Below, one piece after another: positions 1 to 12,000 of a DNA stretch of 64,000 bases; position 1 is the first letter of the stretch, and every line of letters begins with the position of its first letter. A model generated the notes under the pieces. That model ran no database searches. It saw only the letters and a list, made by a program, of their open reading frames with translations, and was not told the origin of the DNA. Origin of the DNA: Polydactylus sextarius (Eukaryota; Chordata; Actinopteri; Polynemidae). Both the position numbers and the translations under genes were made by a program. The stretch lies in the NCBI GenBank assembly GCA_016801845.1, contig CM028926.1, forward strand, positions 9,460,501-9,524,500. Direction: 5' to 3'.

Positions 1-753
1 GACCTTCATGTCTCCTTCATAAGTCAAGTCAGTCGACAGCTGTGAAACCAACTTTTCAGTGTTTTTACTCTCAACAGTATTAGGTAAATAGCTTAACTTT
101 GGAAACCAAACATTTTTTTCTCCTCTGTAATACTGGAAAATATATATATATATATATATATATATTTCATTTCTTACCCCCTGCTGGCAAAGAGTTTAAA
201 ATATAATAGCTTTGTCATGCTTTTAAGAGTGCATTTGGGTTCACTGTCAAAACCAAGCCAATTTAGCCTCCATTTGTTCCAGTTGATGGAGTACACATTA
301 GAAATGCAGCAGCAGCTGCTGAGTGATCACAACCGTGTGGTATTCGTGCGGTGCCAGGGCGAGCAGGACAATGGTCTCATCCTGAAAAATGTGTCTGAAA
401 ATAGGTTTTGGATGTGTTTTATGACAGAAAGCCTCAAGCCTGGCAAATGTAATGTCAAATGGCTTGTAAAAATTTTCCTTTTACAATAGTCTATTGTTCT
501 TTTTTTCTTTTCTCCTTCTTTTTGAATGCATTGCAACTTTCATTATGATATATTTTTATCCTGCTGCTGAATTATGTCCACAACTTTTCTGATTTATTGC
601 AACATATTTTCCTCCACCACAGACATTGGAAAACCTCACATTGCTTCCAGACGGTGTCACGTCCAGCTGACATTAATGAAGCAACTGGTGTTAACAGTTA
701 AACTGCACCACTGTTCTCACCCTGACGCTGTTTATACGTCCTGTTGTTTGCAG
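1..753 (+). other. Intron of the nectin-like gene (partial)
   Basis: The window opens inside an intron that ends at the pyrimidine-rich acceptor ttgtttgcag (744-753). It holds a short (TA)n run at 141-165. An open frame at 217-489 was examined as a possible ectodomain exon, but it lacks the Cys/Trp pattern of an Ig domain and a convincing donor. Nothing else is seen. Confidence 0.6.
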
Positions 754-901
754 AGAAGCCGCTGCCGCAGGGTCCCCCAGGTGGCGTTATCGGGGTCCTC
801 GGAGGAGTCGTCGCCATCGGACTCATCGCAGGCGTGGCCGCTACTGTTTTCATGGTCCATCGGCGGCAGCAGAAGACCCGCACTGAGACGGATAATGACC
901 T
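754..901 (+). CDS. Nectin-like gene: transmembrane/juxtamembrane exon
   Basis: Internal exon of a type I membrane protein of the nectin/PVR-like immunoglobulin superfamily, whose members mediate cell-cell adhesion and act as ligands of immune receptors. The exon starts after acceptor ttgtttgcag with two bases that finish a codon (phase 1 intron) and ends CT|GTGAGT (phase 2). Its 49 readable codons give a Pro/Gly linker (KPLPQGPPGG), a hydrophobic helix of about 24 residues (codons 11-34, Gly/Ala/Val/Ile-rich), then a basic stop-transfer HRRQQK and an acidic TETDNDL. The Gly-Gly-x-Ile-Gly helix start, the RQQ-K stop-transfer and the D-DL--PP--KP pattern running into the next exon resemble nectin-2, and the DLPP-HKP motif also resembles nectin-3, so the exact paralog is left open. 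Ig-domain exons must lie upstream of the window. Splice sites and helix are direct observations; the family is recognition without a search. Confidence 0.78.
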
Positions 902-2588
902 GTGAGTACCAAGCCTCTGCCAGATAATATTGCAGGAGGATGGACAGGTGGTAAGATTAGCTGTGAGCCCAAGAGAGAGAAGAACTTTGAAAAGGACAAA
1001 ACACCTTTTTCATGGAGTGCCGCCTCCTTCTCAGCCACTGTGAGAGCAAATAATCTCCTCTCCTATGGGTCAGTTTATGAAAAATAATCTAAGTTTGTCT
1101 TCATGTACAACAGCAGGGTGATTATCATTAAAACAGTAGCTATTAGGAGAATGCCTGATTGTAATGTGGGCTATACTGAGCCCATTTCCCATTTAAAAAA
1201 GAAGAAAAAAAAAGAAAAGGATTGTTTTAATCACGACTGATTGCAGGACCGTGTGCTGCTGTTTCTTCTTGGGAAAAGCTTCACCTCACTTGGATCATTT
1301 CGATATCATCAGGAAGTGAAGGAGATTTTTCCAAGAGATTGTTGTTCCAGAGGTCGATCTGTCGCTCAAATGTTATTTGGGAAAAACAATTGTAGAATTA
1401 TGCAAATTAATTTTATTTGAAACAGCGACTAGCGGAACAAAGATTTGATGATTGGGTTTGGAAACATGCGCACAGCTAAAATCCCAAAGAGTTTAGTTCA
1501 GAATAATGAGCGGTGAGATCAAATCTGACTCAAATATTGATCGACTTGTGTCAAATCAAACGGTGGCTGCATGAACCCTGCAGAAGAAAAATCTGCACTT
1601 CAAAAAGTCTTTTAGTAAAAATAAGAATTATTTTTGCTGCATCAATTCGCTTAAACCTAGGCTGATTGCAGTTCGTTGATCTCCCACTTTATTTACTCAT
1701 GCACCACCACCACCCACCCAACCTCCCCCACCCTCCTCCTCCGGCCAACCTGGTAATTTTTTGCTCTGCCTGCAAACCAGAGGCCATGACAGTTTTGAAC
1801 ATTGCCAGCTGCTGCCTGTACACACAGGAGAAAACAGAATTTGCAGAGGATGCAGCCGAGAAGACAACGAGCAACAAAACTGTGAAAATATCTTCTTTTT
1901 TTTTAACCGTAAAGGTGATAAAAGTCTCTGCCATCTGTTTAGCAAGAATAGTAAGGAATCTATTTTCAAGTAAGAGGGAAACAGAAGTAGGCATTCAAGT
2001 TGAATTCTACTAATTGCCTTTGTCTAAAACACCTGGCTGCAACTGATAGCTCAATAGTCGCCAGGGTTTCCATTATGCTCTTGGCTACGTTAGATATACA
2101 AGATGCAAACCACAGACCCATGGGACTGGTGCTGCTGTGCAGGGGTTGGCTACCTTCCTCCCTGGGAATATCACCAAAACAACTGAGGTTGGTGGGGAGG
2201 GGGTGCGGGGAATCTGGCTGTGGTGCACATGAGCCTTTAATCAACACACATGATGAGATTATAATGCTTATTTTAGAGCCCCCCTCCTCCTCCACCTTCT
2301 ACAAAGTTGTAATTGATTTGATATAAAGCAGTGATGCTTCCTGCCAGATTTTTGGGCCTCGGCGACTCCACCTCCTCCGGCCGCACGTCGCTCGGCGCTC
2401 TGAGATCGCAGAGACCCAGAAACCACACTGCTTCTACCTCTCAGGAATGCTTTTCAAGACAAATGAAGCACAGAGACTCTTACCTCTCCCATTGCTTTCT
2501 GTCTCTTTCTCCCACCCTGCTAATCTATCTTTCTTTCTCACTCTGATGCCAAAGTAACTGCTCTCTGTTTCCCACTCCCCTCCCTCAG
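902..2588 (+). other. Intron of the nectin-like gene
   Basis: Begins with a consensus donor (gtgagt) and ends with a long pyrimidine tract and cctccctcag at 2579-2588. Open frames on both strands around 1666-2013 and 1966-2326 overlap one another and have no splice support. No recognisable repeat was seen apart from short A and CT runs. Confidence 0.6.
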
Positions 2589-2778
2589 CATTGCTGTTGC
2601 TGCTGTTGCTGATAGTTGTGTGACACAGGCTCCAGAGAAGCCAGAGTCCCCCACAAGGAAAGTAGAGGCACCTGACCCCAGTCTATCCCCCGCTGAACCC
2701 TGTCCTCCTGGATCCTCTGTTCTGTTACCTGCATGTAATGGTGGCCTGCAAGTGACATACTTGAGCACACCGCTGTGA
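2589..2778 (+). CDS. Nectin-like gene: alternative terminal exon A (62-codon tail)
   Basis: Candidate alternative last exon. A strong acceptor (over 60 bases of C/T-rich sequence ending ccctcag) is followed by one base and then 62 open codons and a TGA. The single leading base completes the split CT_ codon of exon 754-901 as Leu, so the phases match exactly. The predicted tail starts IAVAAVADSCV, is Pro/Glu/Ser-rich in the middle (APEKPESPTRKVEAPDPSLS) and ends QVTYLSTPL. The last four residues STPL fit a class I PDZ-ligand pattern (Thr at -2, Leu at 0). I do not recognise the tail itself. The phase fit, acceptor and open frame are seen; use as a real exon is inferred. It could instead be a cryptic exon or a chance 190-base open stretch. 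Confidence 0.5.
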
Positions 2779-3000
2779 GCGCTGACAGCGGTTGAAACTT
2801 TCCTCCACGTGTTACTAGACTTTCACACCGGACTTGATGTCTAATGAACATGGAATTTCTATATTTTCCTTCTTCTTCTTCTTCTTGTCCTGATAGCGTT
2901 CAACAGATCAAGCATTTTTAAAACGTCTTTATTTGGTGCACGAGAGGAAAAAAAAGAAAAAGAAAAGATGCATTCAGCTCCACCAAATAAAGACAAAGTA
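2779..3000 (+). other. Possible 3' UTR and poly(A) region of terminal exon A
   Basis: Follows the TGA of exon A. An AATAAA hexamer at 2986-2991 would allow polyadenylation shortly after the exon. It lies in the right arm of a 14-bp inverted repeat, and no strong GT-rich element follows, so the site is only a candidate. Confidence 0.3.
2925..2994. repeat. 14-bp perfect inverted repeat with AATAAA on both strands
   Basis: gtctttatttggtg at 2925-2938 is the exact reverse complement of caccaaataaagac at 2981-2994, with a 42-base spacer. In RNA the arms could pair as a hairpin, and each strand carries an AATAAA hexamer. Confidence 0.7.
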
Positions 3001-6000
3001 GTTTGATAAACTGCTATGAATGAGAAATGAGCTCAAGGAACATGGTGCCAAGATAAATCAAACTTAATTAAAAGTCTTAAGATAAAATATCCAGCTCCAC
3101 TTAGAGTTTATCGGAATTGCGGAGCTTGGACTGAACACAACATGCTCTGATGAGATTGAATATAACTATCACATTGTTAATCAGAGTGGAATCTGTGAGC
3201 TTGTTGAGGCTTTGTTTTTTCTACACATCACATAAGCTGAAGCTCAGTGATAAAGTCTCTGTTAACAGACCACATTGTGCATCCTCTCTCCTCTGCCTCT
3301 TGCTCTTTCCCTGCCTTTCTGTGTGCATGACTGTCGTCAGATGTGCATGACGAGTTGTAGCCGTGTCTGTGCTGTTAACTGTTTGTTATTGTTTCTACTT
3401 GTAGCTCGGCATGTTAAGCTTAATGTAGTGAAATGTGACAGAAAGCTTTAATTGTCTAGATGAATACTTGTTTTTGTTTTCATGTGGCTTGTCATCAATT
3501 GTGTTCAGTGTCTTAAGAAAGAAAACTGTTTACTCTTTATTTTCATTTTTTTTAAATGTATAATTATGTGAATGCAGATGAGTTGCAAGTGAATGTGTGA
3601 GGTTTTATTTTAAAGTAGAAAGAAAAAAAAAAACACTGCGAGAAATTCATAGTTTTATATGAATGTGTTGTCAGGGTAAAGGGGAAACGTTTAGCCAGAG
3701 TGTTTAATTCTGCATGTTGATGAGCCGCTAATCAAGCCTGGGCATTTGATAACATGCCTGGCTGCACCGCCAGTCACGCCTCTGTTTGCCCTCACAAAGC
3801 AGCACATGATGTGACTCAAAATTGGTCAATCCTAATATATCACTGGCCCTTAAGAGGCTGCACTGGCACAACAGTCAACTGATTATCAAAATGGATGGGC
3901 ATTGTCAAAAGCGATGTTCTCAGAATAATGTGTTCATCGCTCTGTCTTTCGCCCCGGTGTGATGTATGACCTCCAAAAACACGGCGAAAAGCGCCGCCAA
4001 TCGTGGCGCCGTTCCTTCTGAAAATGAATTCACTCGCTGTAGTGCTCCTGACGTGCAGCTGCTGTTGACACAGTTGCAGATTTTCGCCAGCATAAATCAC
4101 TTTGGTGTCAACTTCCGGGGGCAGTAGTTACCACAAATATATGAACAGAACCGCATCCGGGATGTGGATGGATGTTGAGTTTTGAGTTGGATGCCAGCGT
4201 CACCAAACCGAGTCGAGCGTGGATACGAATTCTTCCGCCCGAGGGGTTTGGAAATGGTTTTGCGTGGAGGACTCTTGAAACTACTGATAGACTCTACAGC
4301 AAAGATAACACTGGCAGAAGTGACTTGTAGGGACGTGATTTGACTCTGTGAACCCTTTTCATTTATAAACTAGTCACCAGTGCTTTTCACCGTTTGCTGT
4401 GTGGAGACTTTATAATGTGATAAATGGTAATTCATTCTAGCTTTAAGCTGTAACCAAAGTAGGATTGTCTTTCATTGTGTGAGTGTGAAATCGACTCAAT
4501 CACTGTTGTTGTTTATGAGTGAAAATGGTGCTTAGTTTCTCTGTACAGAATATTATACATGCAGCAACTGTCTATAACAAACACTTTGATTTTCTTGTTC
4601 TTTTCTAAAGCCGTGTGTGTAATCTGGTATCAATGCCTAAGGTGTTGGAAAATGGTTTGGAAACTGGCCGTCTGTGTATAATTGTAAAGTTTAATGTTCT
4701 AAAACTTTCCCCCAAAACAACAGAAATAGTTTTTTGATAAACTTGTCGGAGAACAAAAAGAGTTTCATTCTTGTTTTTGTTCTTTCTTCTCTTGTGAGAA
4801 AAGAGAAACAGCTGAGCGCTGCAGAGTAATTGTTTGTTCGCCTTTTGAAAAGATCGCAACGAGACAAAGCATGAAAGTAATTGCCTCCTAAAGATCAAAT
4901 CGCATTTATCCCGTCTTGCAATTAAAGGTATCATTAGCATTTAAATTGCCAAATAAGATTGTGATCAACAGAAATCAATGAGAGCACCAAGGATCAGCTC
5001 AAACACTTCACGTTGTTTTCCACGAGCGGGACTCTGGTCATATGGTGACTCGTTTTAATCCAAACGCTTCTAGGGATGCAACACTTCACTCTCTCTTTCT
5101 CTCTCGCACAACACACAGGAAGAGTGTTAACTGTGATTATCTGCAGCTTGAAAGCTGCCACATTGTTGCTAAAAATTTCTAATAGAAAGGTCACTGTAAA
5201 AGTCGTTCTCTGTGCTGTAAATCTTCCGTCACAGATTACTCTTCTCAGTTTAAGGATTAGTTATGTTTTCTCCTCGATATCCCCCCTTAAATCTCCACTT
5301 AAGCTGCTCTGAGCCTTTTTGTAGCCAACAGAGCGAGGAGGAGCGAGGTCTTCAAGGTGGATATCTGAGCAGGAAACGGTGCAAACGTTGAATGTAGCTC
5401 ATGGTTCCCTGCCCAGTGCTTTCTGCCTCCCCACAGGCTTGTGGTGCTTGTCAGCTTCCATTAGCGTCTGCCAACGCCCACATGCTGCCTGCATCACGTT
5501 CGCCTCTGAGGAAGCCTACGCCTGAGTCACACAGCTGAGATGCACACGAGGTGGTCGAGCTCAGATCAGCATCGCATGCGACTAATGATGGATCGCGGCT
5601 ACGTCGAACACAAAGTGCAGATTTAGTGCGATTGTATAAGAAAACGCTTGAATATAAAGCGTTGAATATTTTACTCATCATGCGGGTATACATCATAGCA
5701 GAAAACAAGAAAAAAAAAAAAACAAGCTGGATAAATATTTAATACGAGGCAGCGAATCCATCCACATGGTTGGACTGATTTCAGTCTTGTACATCACTTC
5801 TTTTTATTCCCAGTAAAAAGGTTACATCACTGCAGTTGGTCGCTGGGAAATGTTAAATCAAGAAAAGCTGCATATATTAATCAACAAGAAGAATAATTAT
5901 ATATTTAAGATCAAAGAGCGTTGCATAGAAAAAAACAACAAGCTCTCTGTCGTCCACTGTGAAATGAGCATTTCCTGAACGAGCGCAAACTTTTTTTTTT

Positions 6001-8942
6001 TTCAAATCAATTATTTAAACGTAAAACAGTTACATTTCCAATGAGCTCGAGTTTATTTTTGTACAACTACTCTCTCAGTTTGCACGTGTAATGGATTCTA
6101 TTATGCTAAATGCTATATGCTAATTTTGTGAAGAAACCGCAAGGACCCTGGAGGATGTCCGCATGTACAGTGAAGTTGCATCATTCCCACAATGCATTGC
6201 ATAGAATATGGAGTAGTTGCTCTCACAGCTGGGGGACAAAATGTTTCAGAAACAACCTGACCAAAAGAAAAAAGAATCAAACTTTTGGGGGAATGAGAAT
6301 GTTTCACTTTCTCTTTTTACATTTATGATTCCGGAATGTCACAACTCGGTCATGTTCTCTGAGATTCTGAGACTCAAATCAAATCAGATGGAGCAAAAAA
6401 AAAAACAAAACAAACAACAAAAACAAGACAAACCACACACAAGCAGACAGACGATGACACAGATTTTGGCGAAACTCTACATCTGTCTCAACCAGAAACA
6501 GAAGGAAGAAGCTGTAAACTTCTAAACTCTAAATCATCATCACAGTTTACAGTTTTCACTTCCTGCTTTGAATTTTTTTTTTTTTTTTTTTGACCTAAAC
6601 TAGTTGGATTTCCTCAGATTCCTCTTCTTCCTCTCTTGACAAATTGGTTGAGATAATCAAGCTGAACTGTTTTGCCTGTTTTAAAAATCCCAACACTTGT
6701 TTGTTGGATCGTCAGACTCACAGCAAACATTATTTGGATGGATAAACTGAACGGCTCGATCGATGGCCACGATGGTCCCACGGTTCCCTCACTGATGAAA
6801 ACTAATTATGAATGAAGCGTCTCTGAAAATAACGTTTTTCTGCCAAAACTCTGTAAAATACATTCATGTCCTGTATGTTCACAGTAATGAGCGCTGTAGT
6901 TTCAGTCAGTGTGTTGGATTTGAGAAACACGCACACTTGTGTTCGACCACATGTTGTGTGCTGATTGTTTGCGCGCTCTGCACACACGTCATTTCATCAA
7001 ACACTGATGCTATTTTTTGCTCTCATTTCCCATTATTGTGTCAAACATTTGTGACAGTCTATGCTCTGACGCTCTCCTGAGGCTCTCCGCTTGTGCGGAA
7101 CGTGATTACGATTGTTGCTGAATTCAATCAAGAAAGAGCCGGACAACAAGCCTCCGTGTTTGGTCAGATTTAATAAAACCTTGCTGCATATGGGGCCTTC
7201 AACACACTACTTATTTGGACTGGCTTCTTCACAAAATGTGCAAAGAAGTAATAATAATCAGGGTCCGATGGGATCAAATTTAAGTTAGAGAAATGCAGCC
7301 GGATGTGAATGCTAATATCTGTATCATACATAAACATGGTATGAATTCATCCTGCTTGAATAAATCTGTCCCGGCGTGTCGACGTGCAACTTGACTTTCC
7401 ACAACACTGTAAATAATAAAGCAGAAAAAGTTGGGGATGCCACAATCCTGCTCGACAAAATGACAGTTAGAGGAAGAAGAGTGGTGATGTGGTGTCTCGG
7501 TGTGTGCACAGAACAGACAGGAGATGAAAATTACATTTTGTCTCATACATTCCTTGAAAGGAAAATGACCTTGTTGGCTGTCAGACTTTATTTTTTATTT
7601 TATAAGTTTTCACCTGTTTCAGACCCCAGTCAGTCACAAGCAACAGATCCACAGAAAAATCGCGTTTCCACAAGACTCATAATTACGTCTCTGTAAGAAA
7701 ATGGATGCTTGTGTGAAGGCTCAGAGACAGGGGAGGTTTTCTTTTTCTCCTCAGTGTGTTTGCTGTGCTGTTGGTGCTGCAGGCGGAGCTGATGACGGTG
7801 CCACATGAATCTGGCAGTGGCACGGCAGCTCTGTCTGGAGACAAGGTGATACGGACTGGAAATAATGAGCGTGAAAGAAAGAGTTAAGAGGTGCACTCAT
7901 GCACAAATTTTCTGCACATTAAAACGCCGGCTTGGCCTTGCAGAAAGGTCATGTTATTCAATAAGGACGTGAACCAGTGCGAATGAGAGGCGGTAGGAGC
8001 TGGAGATAATGCATGTAGGTACACAGCTCAGTGTCTGTGCTCCACTTCATTATCTTTGATCAGTCCTGATATCATGTCAGAACTCAGCAGATGACATCTG
8101 ACTAGCAGCATGTTTGAGGGAAGGGGTTTTCTTTGTAACGATTCGGTAGCAACAACCCTTCTGCTTCCTTGTCTGAAATAATTATCTGCACGCGCTTCAA
8201 ACAGTTTCAGCATCAAGCTTTCAATTACTGCTGTCTTTCCTGTTCGCCATTTAATTTCCCTTTTTATTATCGTATCAACGACTGTGTGTTGGAGTGGTCT
8301 TTATCTCCAGGTGAAAATTTCACCGCCGGTTTGAAGAGAATAGATGTTTACTTTAGTCTTAATGGCGGCAGGTAAATGGGAGCAGGTGCTCATCAGTTGT
8401 GGAGGTTTTGTTCCTCCTCAGGTGTGTTAACAGGGGAAAAGCGGCGAGCTCCTTGGGATTGAGGGGATGTTAGTCGCAGGGATCCAGTGGGAAGGTGGAG
8501 AGCAGAGGCAGCCTGGTCAGATGTCTGAGACACAGCTCAGGACCACATGTCAAACAAAGAGCAGCAGCGCAGCAGGCAGGGTGTTTGTCGGCGTGTTCAC
8601 TCTGGATGAGGCTCCATCCACCCTGAGGACTTGACTCACACATGCCCTTCTCCCTGCCCCCTATACCCCCTCCATCCCCATCTCCTCACCTCAGTGTCCA
8701 ATTACAGCCCACTCTCATTAGCACAGTGTCTCTCCAGCGAGAGCCTTTGAAAGGGCAGGGGGAATGGCTGCCGCCGCCACAAAGCCACCAACACGAGATC
8801 TATCAAAATCCAAGGAAAGAGTGAAAAAGGCAAGTGCAGGCAGGACTTCTCATTATAGAGTGCTGTAGAAGGTGAGGGACGTGAAGAGTGGCGATCACTC
8901 GCTGTGCTGAGTGTCATGTTATCTTCTCACTCTCTTTAACAG
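2995..8942 (+). other. Large intron of the nectin-like gene
   Basis: Nearly 6 kb up to the acceptor ctctctttaacag ending at 8942. It contains homopolymer A/T runs (3626, 5710, 5993, 6397, 6569) but no recognisable exon or autonomous transposon. The many short open frames here are unsupported by splice sites or composition. A strongly C/T-rich segment lies at 8640-8700. Confidence 0.6.
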
Positions 8943-9037
8943 GACCGACCTCCCACCCGCCCACAAGCCGGGCCCCTCCCCCACCCAAAAAGAAGAACAG
9001 CGACATGAAGGGACACTTGACATCCGACGACATCCAG
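8943..9037 (+). CDS. Nectin-like gene: cytoplasmic exon B (apparent 1-base frame conflict)
   Basis: Cytoplasmic exon between acceptor ctttaacag and donor CAG|gtaccg. Joined to exon 754-901 in phase 2 it reads L-TDLPPAHKPGP, which matches the DLPP-HKP motif of nectin tails. In that frame, however, it goes on into unlike sequence and meets a TGA in the next exon. One base over, from the C-rich run at about 8971-8986, it reads PPPPKKKNSDMKGHLTSDDIQ and joins the next exon in phase 0 without a stop. The good reading therefore needs one base fewer in the ggcccctcccccaccc run. An alternative is acceptor cccacaag at 8967, 25 bases downstream, which also restores the frame but drops the conserved motif. 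The change could be an assembly error, an indel allele or a true splice alternative. Confidence 0.68.
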
Positions 9038-12000
9038 GTACCGTCCTCCTCTTCTTCCTCTTCCTCCTCACATAAACTCTGTCAGATTCCTCTCACATCA
9101 TCACAGTGTTAAACGCTGCCACTTTAAACCCAGACACGTACAAAACACGGTGCAAAGTAAAACAAAAACAGACTTTTTTTATTGTATATATAAAATATAA
9201 AACATATTTCTCATCTACTCGACACACAGTTCCTCCAATAATCCACTTACAGAACAATTAGCTGAGGACGCTTCAATATCTAAATATAGAAATGTCTTGT
9301 TACCAACTGAAGCCAGTAATTACCAATCTGACTCTTATTAATTTACATCTTAATAAGTTAATTAATGGCAAGTGGGTCGTTTCTGACACATAAACACTGA
9401 CCTTGCACTTGCCGTTTTTTGCTGGACAGCATTTTTTTCTGTTATTGCTGTGATTTCCCTTCGGATATATGCAGTTTATATGCAGCACACACTGTATTAA
9501 ATCATTCTAATATATTTACAACCTTATTATTATTATTATTATTATCACTCATGTCTGATACACGGCTTCAATTCTGAGCAGTGTTTGTTTTATTTTCTTT
9601 CAACCTCGAGATGTGATTTCATGATTTGAACGAGCGCTTTTGTTATTAATCAGAGACAAAGTGAAATGTCACTGCTGAGTGAATTAGTTTGTCTGCTGTT
9701 TTCTCAGATCACTGATCTGGACTGAAGAGAACGAAACGTTGGCTGCTGCAGAGCCTCGCGTTTCATCTCTGATTGAGACGCTTTTGATGAGACAAACCTC
9801 ATCAATTTAAACGAGTAGTGGGTGAGAAATTGGAGTATTTGCACTAAAAAAAAAACACAATAGGTCTTTGACTGAGTGTGCTGCTGATGGACACTAAGTG
9901 AAGAAACAGCTTCTCATAAATTGTGGATGTGGTGAAATAATTTCTCTTGTCTTTTTGCTCGGTTTGATTGACAGTGATCGTACTGTGTAATTGTCTGTTC
10001 AACACAATGAAGGACCACCGTCTGTTCATTTCTTTTTTTATACAAGCTGCAGAAATAGATATAGGATAGTATAGAGGATATATGGTAATTGGTGTATGTA
10101 ATTAATGTAATAATGTAATTGGTTTGTACAGATAATTATCTGGTGTCGTGTGCAGATGCATCACTTCGGAGTTAAAGCAGCAGCATTCACACTATTTTTA
10201 CACCACTCATGTTCACTTTCACAATTATGAAATTGCGACATAACCTCAAACCTAACGAATGCCTCTTGAATTGCCACGGTTCAGAAAATATTACCCATGT
10301 CCCTCTGGAAATTTGAAATCTCATTTTCCATGGTCACCACTCTGCAGCTCCCTCGATGAGCGGCTCATGGTCTGGGACCACCGGCTGATTTAAAAACTCT
10401 TTTGTCGTTTGTGCTCGCTGCACAGTTTTTTGGGGGATTTTTTTTTTTTCCCTCTGTGTGTCTCTGCAGTACAAACTACACTCAGGAAGGAGAATTGGTA
10501 AATCTCGTAAGAAGCAGAGTGCAGTGGCACGAACATATCAAAGTTTGGGTCTGTAGAGGTCATGCTGAGCTTTGCTGAGACCTTTAGTGTTGTCAAGGAC
10601 TATGGAACAAAATAGCTCGCTTCTCCAACTCAGGGAGATAAAGTGTAAGAAGAAGGAAAAAAAAAGAGAGAAAATTATAAGAATCTGAATAATTGAAGAC
10701 TCAGCTCACCACTGAGCTGGCCTCCACGTATCAGCACTGCTGAGATTTTAAATCCAACTTTATGATAGTCTTTACAGCTCCAAGGTCGTTCTCCAGTACA
10801 AAGGGCAAAAGTAAGTGAAACAGAGAAGGGAAGTGTTGCTGCTCTTCTCTACACAGCTGCTGCGTAAGACACCTAATTCCTGATTCACTGGAGATTAGTG
10901 AAAAGAAGAGGCTGTAACAGACACTTTCACTGGATTTAAACTCTCTTGTTTTATAGCTGAAGCTGTTTTCACAGAGCTGCGTTCTCAGCAAGAAATACAC
11001 ACAGCAGGTTCATGACATAATGAGTAAAATATGCACCAATAAACAATAATCACCAGCGCATAAACAATAACTATCACTATGATAAGAACAAAATGTTTGG
11101 ATTAACAACGGCTGCACCTTCAATAGAACCGGTTCCAAGTGAAACTGAAGTAAAAACAAATTGTTTGAGGATAATTTATCTCATAAATCACAGGGGAGCG
11201 TCTTTAGTCCCGCCTCCCTTCTCTGTTCCTGCCTGTCAATCACTCTGATGAGCTGTGTTTTGAAATGACATTGAGATAATCAGCATCCGTGGAGCTGCCG
11301 GGCAGATTGTAATAACAACACGCTGCTATTTATTCTTCACCAGGACCTGCAGGTTCAGATTGGTTAGACTTTAGTCTTCTTTAGTCCCTCAGATCAGATC
11401 ATCTGTGGCTGCAGCCCTCGGTCCACATCACCAAGAAAAGGTCATTTTAAGAAAAGTTTGGATTAAAACTCTGCAGCAGACACACACAGGTGACAAACAC
11501 AGAGACACATCCTATTAGTGAAGCTGAGGCCTGAAGAAGTCGCAGCTTTATTTTCCATCAGAGGTTACGAGGTGACTCCACTGGCCTGAAGAAAAATTGG
11601 CAGCGTTGTGGTTTTTTTTACCGGTGGTTTACCCAAACCACAGAGCAGAGCTGGCAAACGCAGCCAAAGCACAAACATCTGCGCCCACTTCATCACAAGC
11701 GGCGAACGTTGCGCGTTGCTGCGAGATGGCCCCCGAGAGCCGAGCAGACGACGGCCGTCCAGGAGCCCGACGTCTTTATGTTCCCAGCAAACCTCTCAAC
11801 AGCGCAGCCATTAAATTCTTCACCTCTTTTGATGTGATATGAAAGGAAAAGCTGCAGACAAACGCAGTTCACAGTGACTGGCACTCAGCAGCTACAGAGT
11901 CCAAGAAAAATGAGGATTAAACTACATTCGTCCGACATTGATGACTGAGATTGAACAGCAGCAAAACGCTCGTGTTCAATATCTATTAATGTGGTTGACA

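Noticed and set aside
217..489. Open frame upstream of the transmembrane exon as a possible Ig-domain exon
   Set aside because: No Ig-type Cys/Trp pattern, no convincing donor, and the frame ends at a stop inside T-rich intronic sequence.
1666..2326. Overlapping open frames on both strands as coding exons
   Set aside because: They rest on low-complexity CACCAC/CCTCC and other chance sequence, with no splice sites or protein-family features.
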